Shown: positions 5,360 to 6,019 of the stretch, in pieces
How the letters are laid out: each line of letters starts with the position of its first letter
How positions within the stretch are numbered: position 1 is the stretch's first letter
NCBI GenBank assembly: GCA_903868295.1
Contig: CAIPUQ010000518.1
Coordinates: 1 to 6,019 of the forward strand
Length of the DNA: 6,019 nucleotides
Source: an uncultured Roseiflexaceae bacterium
GTDB taxonomy: Bacteria > Chloroflexota > Chloroflexia > Chloroflexales > Roseiflexaceae
Direction of reading: 5' to 3'
Notes under the pieces: model-generated
Databases searched by the model: none
What the model was told of the DNA's origin: nothing
The model's input: the letters and a program-made list of their open reading frames with translations, nothing else
Translations under genes and position numbers: made by a program

Positions 5360-6019
5360 TTACGCAAAGAGTGCAATGGCGCGTGCAATGCGTGACAAGC
5401 TGACCTCGCGGCCGAGTGCCACTAGCATTTCGAACAATGGTGGCGCCACGTTCCGTGCCGAGACCGCAACGCGGATAGCCCCAAATAGTTGGCCTGGTTT
5501 TTTGTCCATGGCCGTGCATACATCGCGCAGGGCAGCCTCGAGTGCCGCCTCGTGACCGGTCCAGTCAGGGATGGCTGTGAGTGCCGCATGCATCGCTACC
5601 AAGGCATCTTTGGTTTCACTTGCTTCCATTTTTTTGGGGATAAGCAAGTCCATTGGCGGGTTTTCGATGTCTTTGAAGAAGAAATCGAGCAACTCGGGGG
5701 CCTCGCCGAGCTCCTTGAGGCGCTCGTGCACCAGCGGCACCAACAACCGTATTTTGGTTTGTTCTGCAGGTGTCACAGGGGTCGTGACCAGTTCTGCTTT
5801 CTGCAAAAACGGCGTAATCGCAGCAGCGACGTCATCGTTGGCCATTGCACGGATGTAAATACCGTTCATGTCGAGCAGTTTTGCAGGATTCCAGCGTGCC
5901 GGTGACGATAAGACACGGTCAATGGTGAAGCGCTCGACGACTTCGGCGCGCGTCATGATCTCGGTGTGATCATCGAAACTCCAGCCCTGCAAGGTGAGAT
6001 AGTTGAACATGGCATCAGC
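5360..6019 (-). CDS. gltX: Glutamyl-tRNA synthetase, C-terminal part (cut at window edge)
   Basis: GltX charges tRNA-Glu with glutamate in the cytoplasm. The frame is open to the window edge, where it reads ADAMFNYLTLQGWS, so the Met at 6010 is internal and the gene continues to the right. The 219 residues present include the family's FNYLTLQGWS stretch, SPARWNPAKLLDMNGIYIR (stem-contact region after the catalytic core) and the all-helical anticodon-binding domain, ending with LFGAIRVAVSARNVAPPLFEMLVALGRE, the usual GluRS C-terminal motif (cf. 'R-A-[LV]-[ST]-G...PPLFE'). The Rossmann-fold core with HIGH and KMSKS signatures is outside the window. About 219 residues after that core fits the usual length of about 470-500. 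The product may be GluRS, or a non-discriminating form that also charges tRNA-Gln; this part alone cannot say. In bacteria using the C5 pathway, its Glu-tRNA also feeds tetrapyrrole synthesis. Confidence 0.93.
   Translation of the reverse strand, partial: ADAMFNYLTLQGWSFDDHTEIMTRAEVVERFTIDRVLSSPARWNPAKLLDMNGIYIRAMANDDVAAAITPFLQKAELVTTPVTPAEQTKIRLLVPLVHERLKELGEAPELLDFFFKDIENPPMDLLIPKKMEASETKDALVAMHAALTAIPDWTGHEAALEAALRDVCTAMDKKPGQLFGAIRVAVSARNVAPPLFEMLVALGREVSLSRIARAIALFA

Noticed and set aside
1..6019. Mobile elements, CRISPR arrays, tRNA or rRNA genes
   Set aside because: No transposase-like protein, terminal inverted repeats, regularly spaced repeats or RNA-gene signatures were seen; the genes are intact and tightly packed.

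Overview
The window looks like chromosomal DNA from a phototrophic bacterium, most likely of the Chloroflexota (Chloroflexus/Roseiflexus-type filamentous anoxygenic phototrophs). Two adjacent genes belong to families tied to bacteriochlorophyll-based photosynthesis: a PucC/LhaA-type BCD transporter and PuhE. The phylum assignment is an inference. It rests on the receiver-RodZ fusion with a long Thr/Ala/Pro 'TATAT' tail, a style I associate with Chloroflexota surface proteins. A 16S gene or a protein search would be needed to confirm it.

Layout from left to right. Bases 1-81 lie downstream of the first gene and hold at most the first 12 codons of another minus-strand gene. Bases 82-1482 (minus) encode a 466-residue fusion of a response-regulator receiver domain, a RodZ-type helix-turn-helix, one membrane span and a disordered Thr-rich tail. 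Bases 1513-2292 (minus) encode PuhE. Bases 2326-3756 (minus) encode a 476-residue BCD-family transporter. These three minus genes run in one direction with gaps of only 30 and 33 bases, each with a good ribosome binding site, so they may form one operon read transporter - puhE - receiver/RodZ. A perfect extended -10 sequence across the puhE stop codon suggests the last gene can also be transcribed separately. Bases 3757-3870 are a divergent promoter region. Bases 3871-5244 (plus) encode the tRNA-modification GTPase MnmE. Its start codon sits 6 bases after a TATAAT box with no ribosome binding site, which suggests a leaderless mRNA. Bases 5360-6019 (minus) are the C-terminal part of glutamyl-tRNA synthetase, which runs off the right edge and ends in a strong 13-bp hairpin terminator.

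Functionally, the transporter and PuhE are expected to act in pigment delivery and assembly of the photosynthetic membrane. The receiver-RodZ fusion could connect a phosphorelay signal to cell shape or envelope organisation. MnmE and GltX are housekeeping translation factors that both act on tRNA-Glu, which is also the starting point of tetrapyrrole synthesis by the C5 route, though their neighbourhood may be coincidental. I see no mobile elements, CRISPR arrays, rRNA or tRNA genes.
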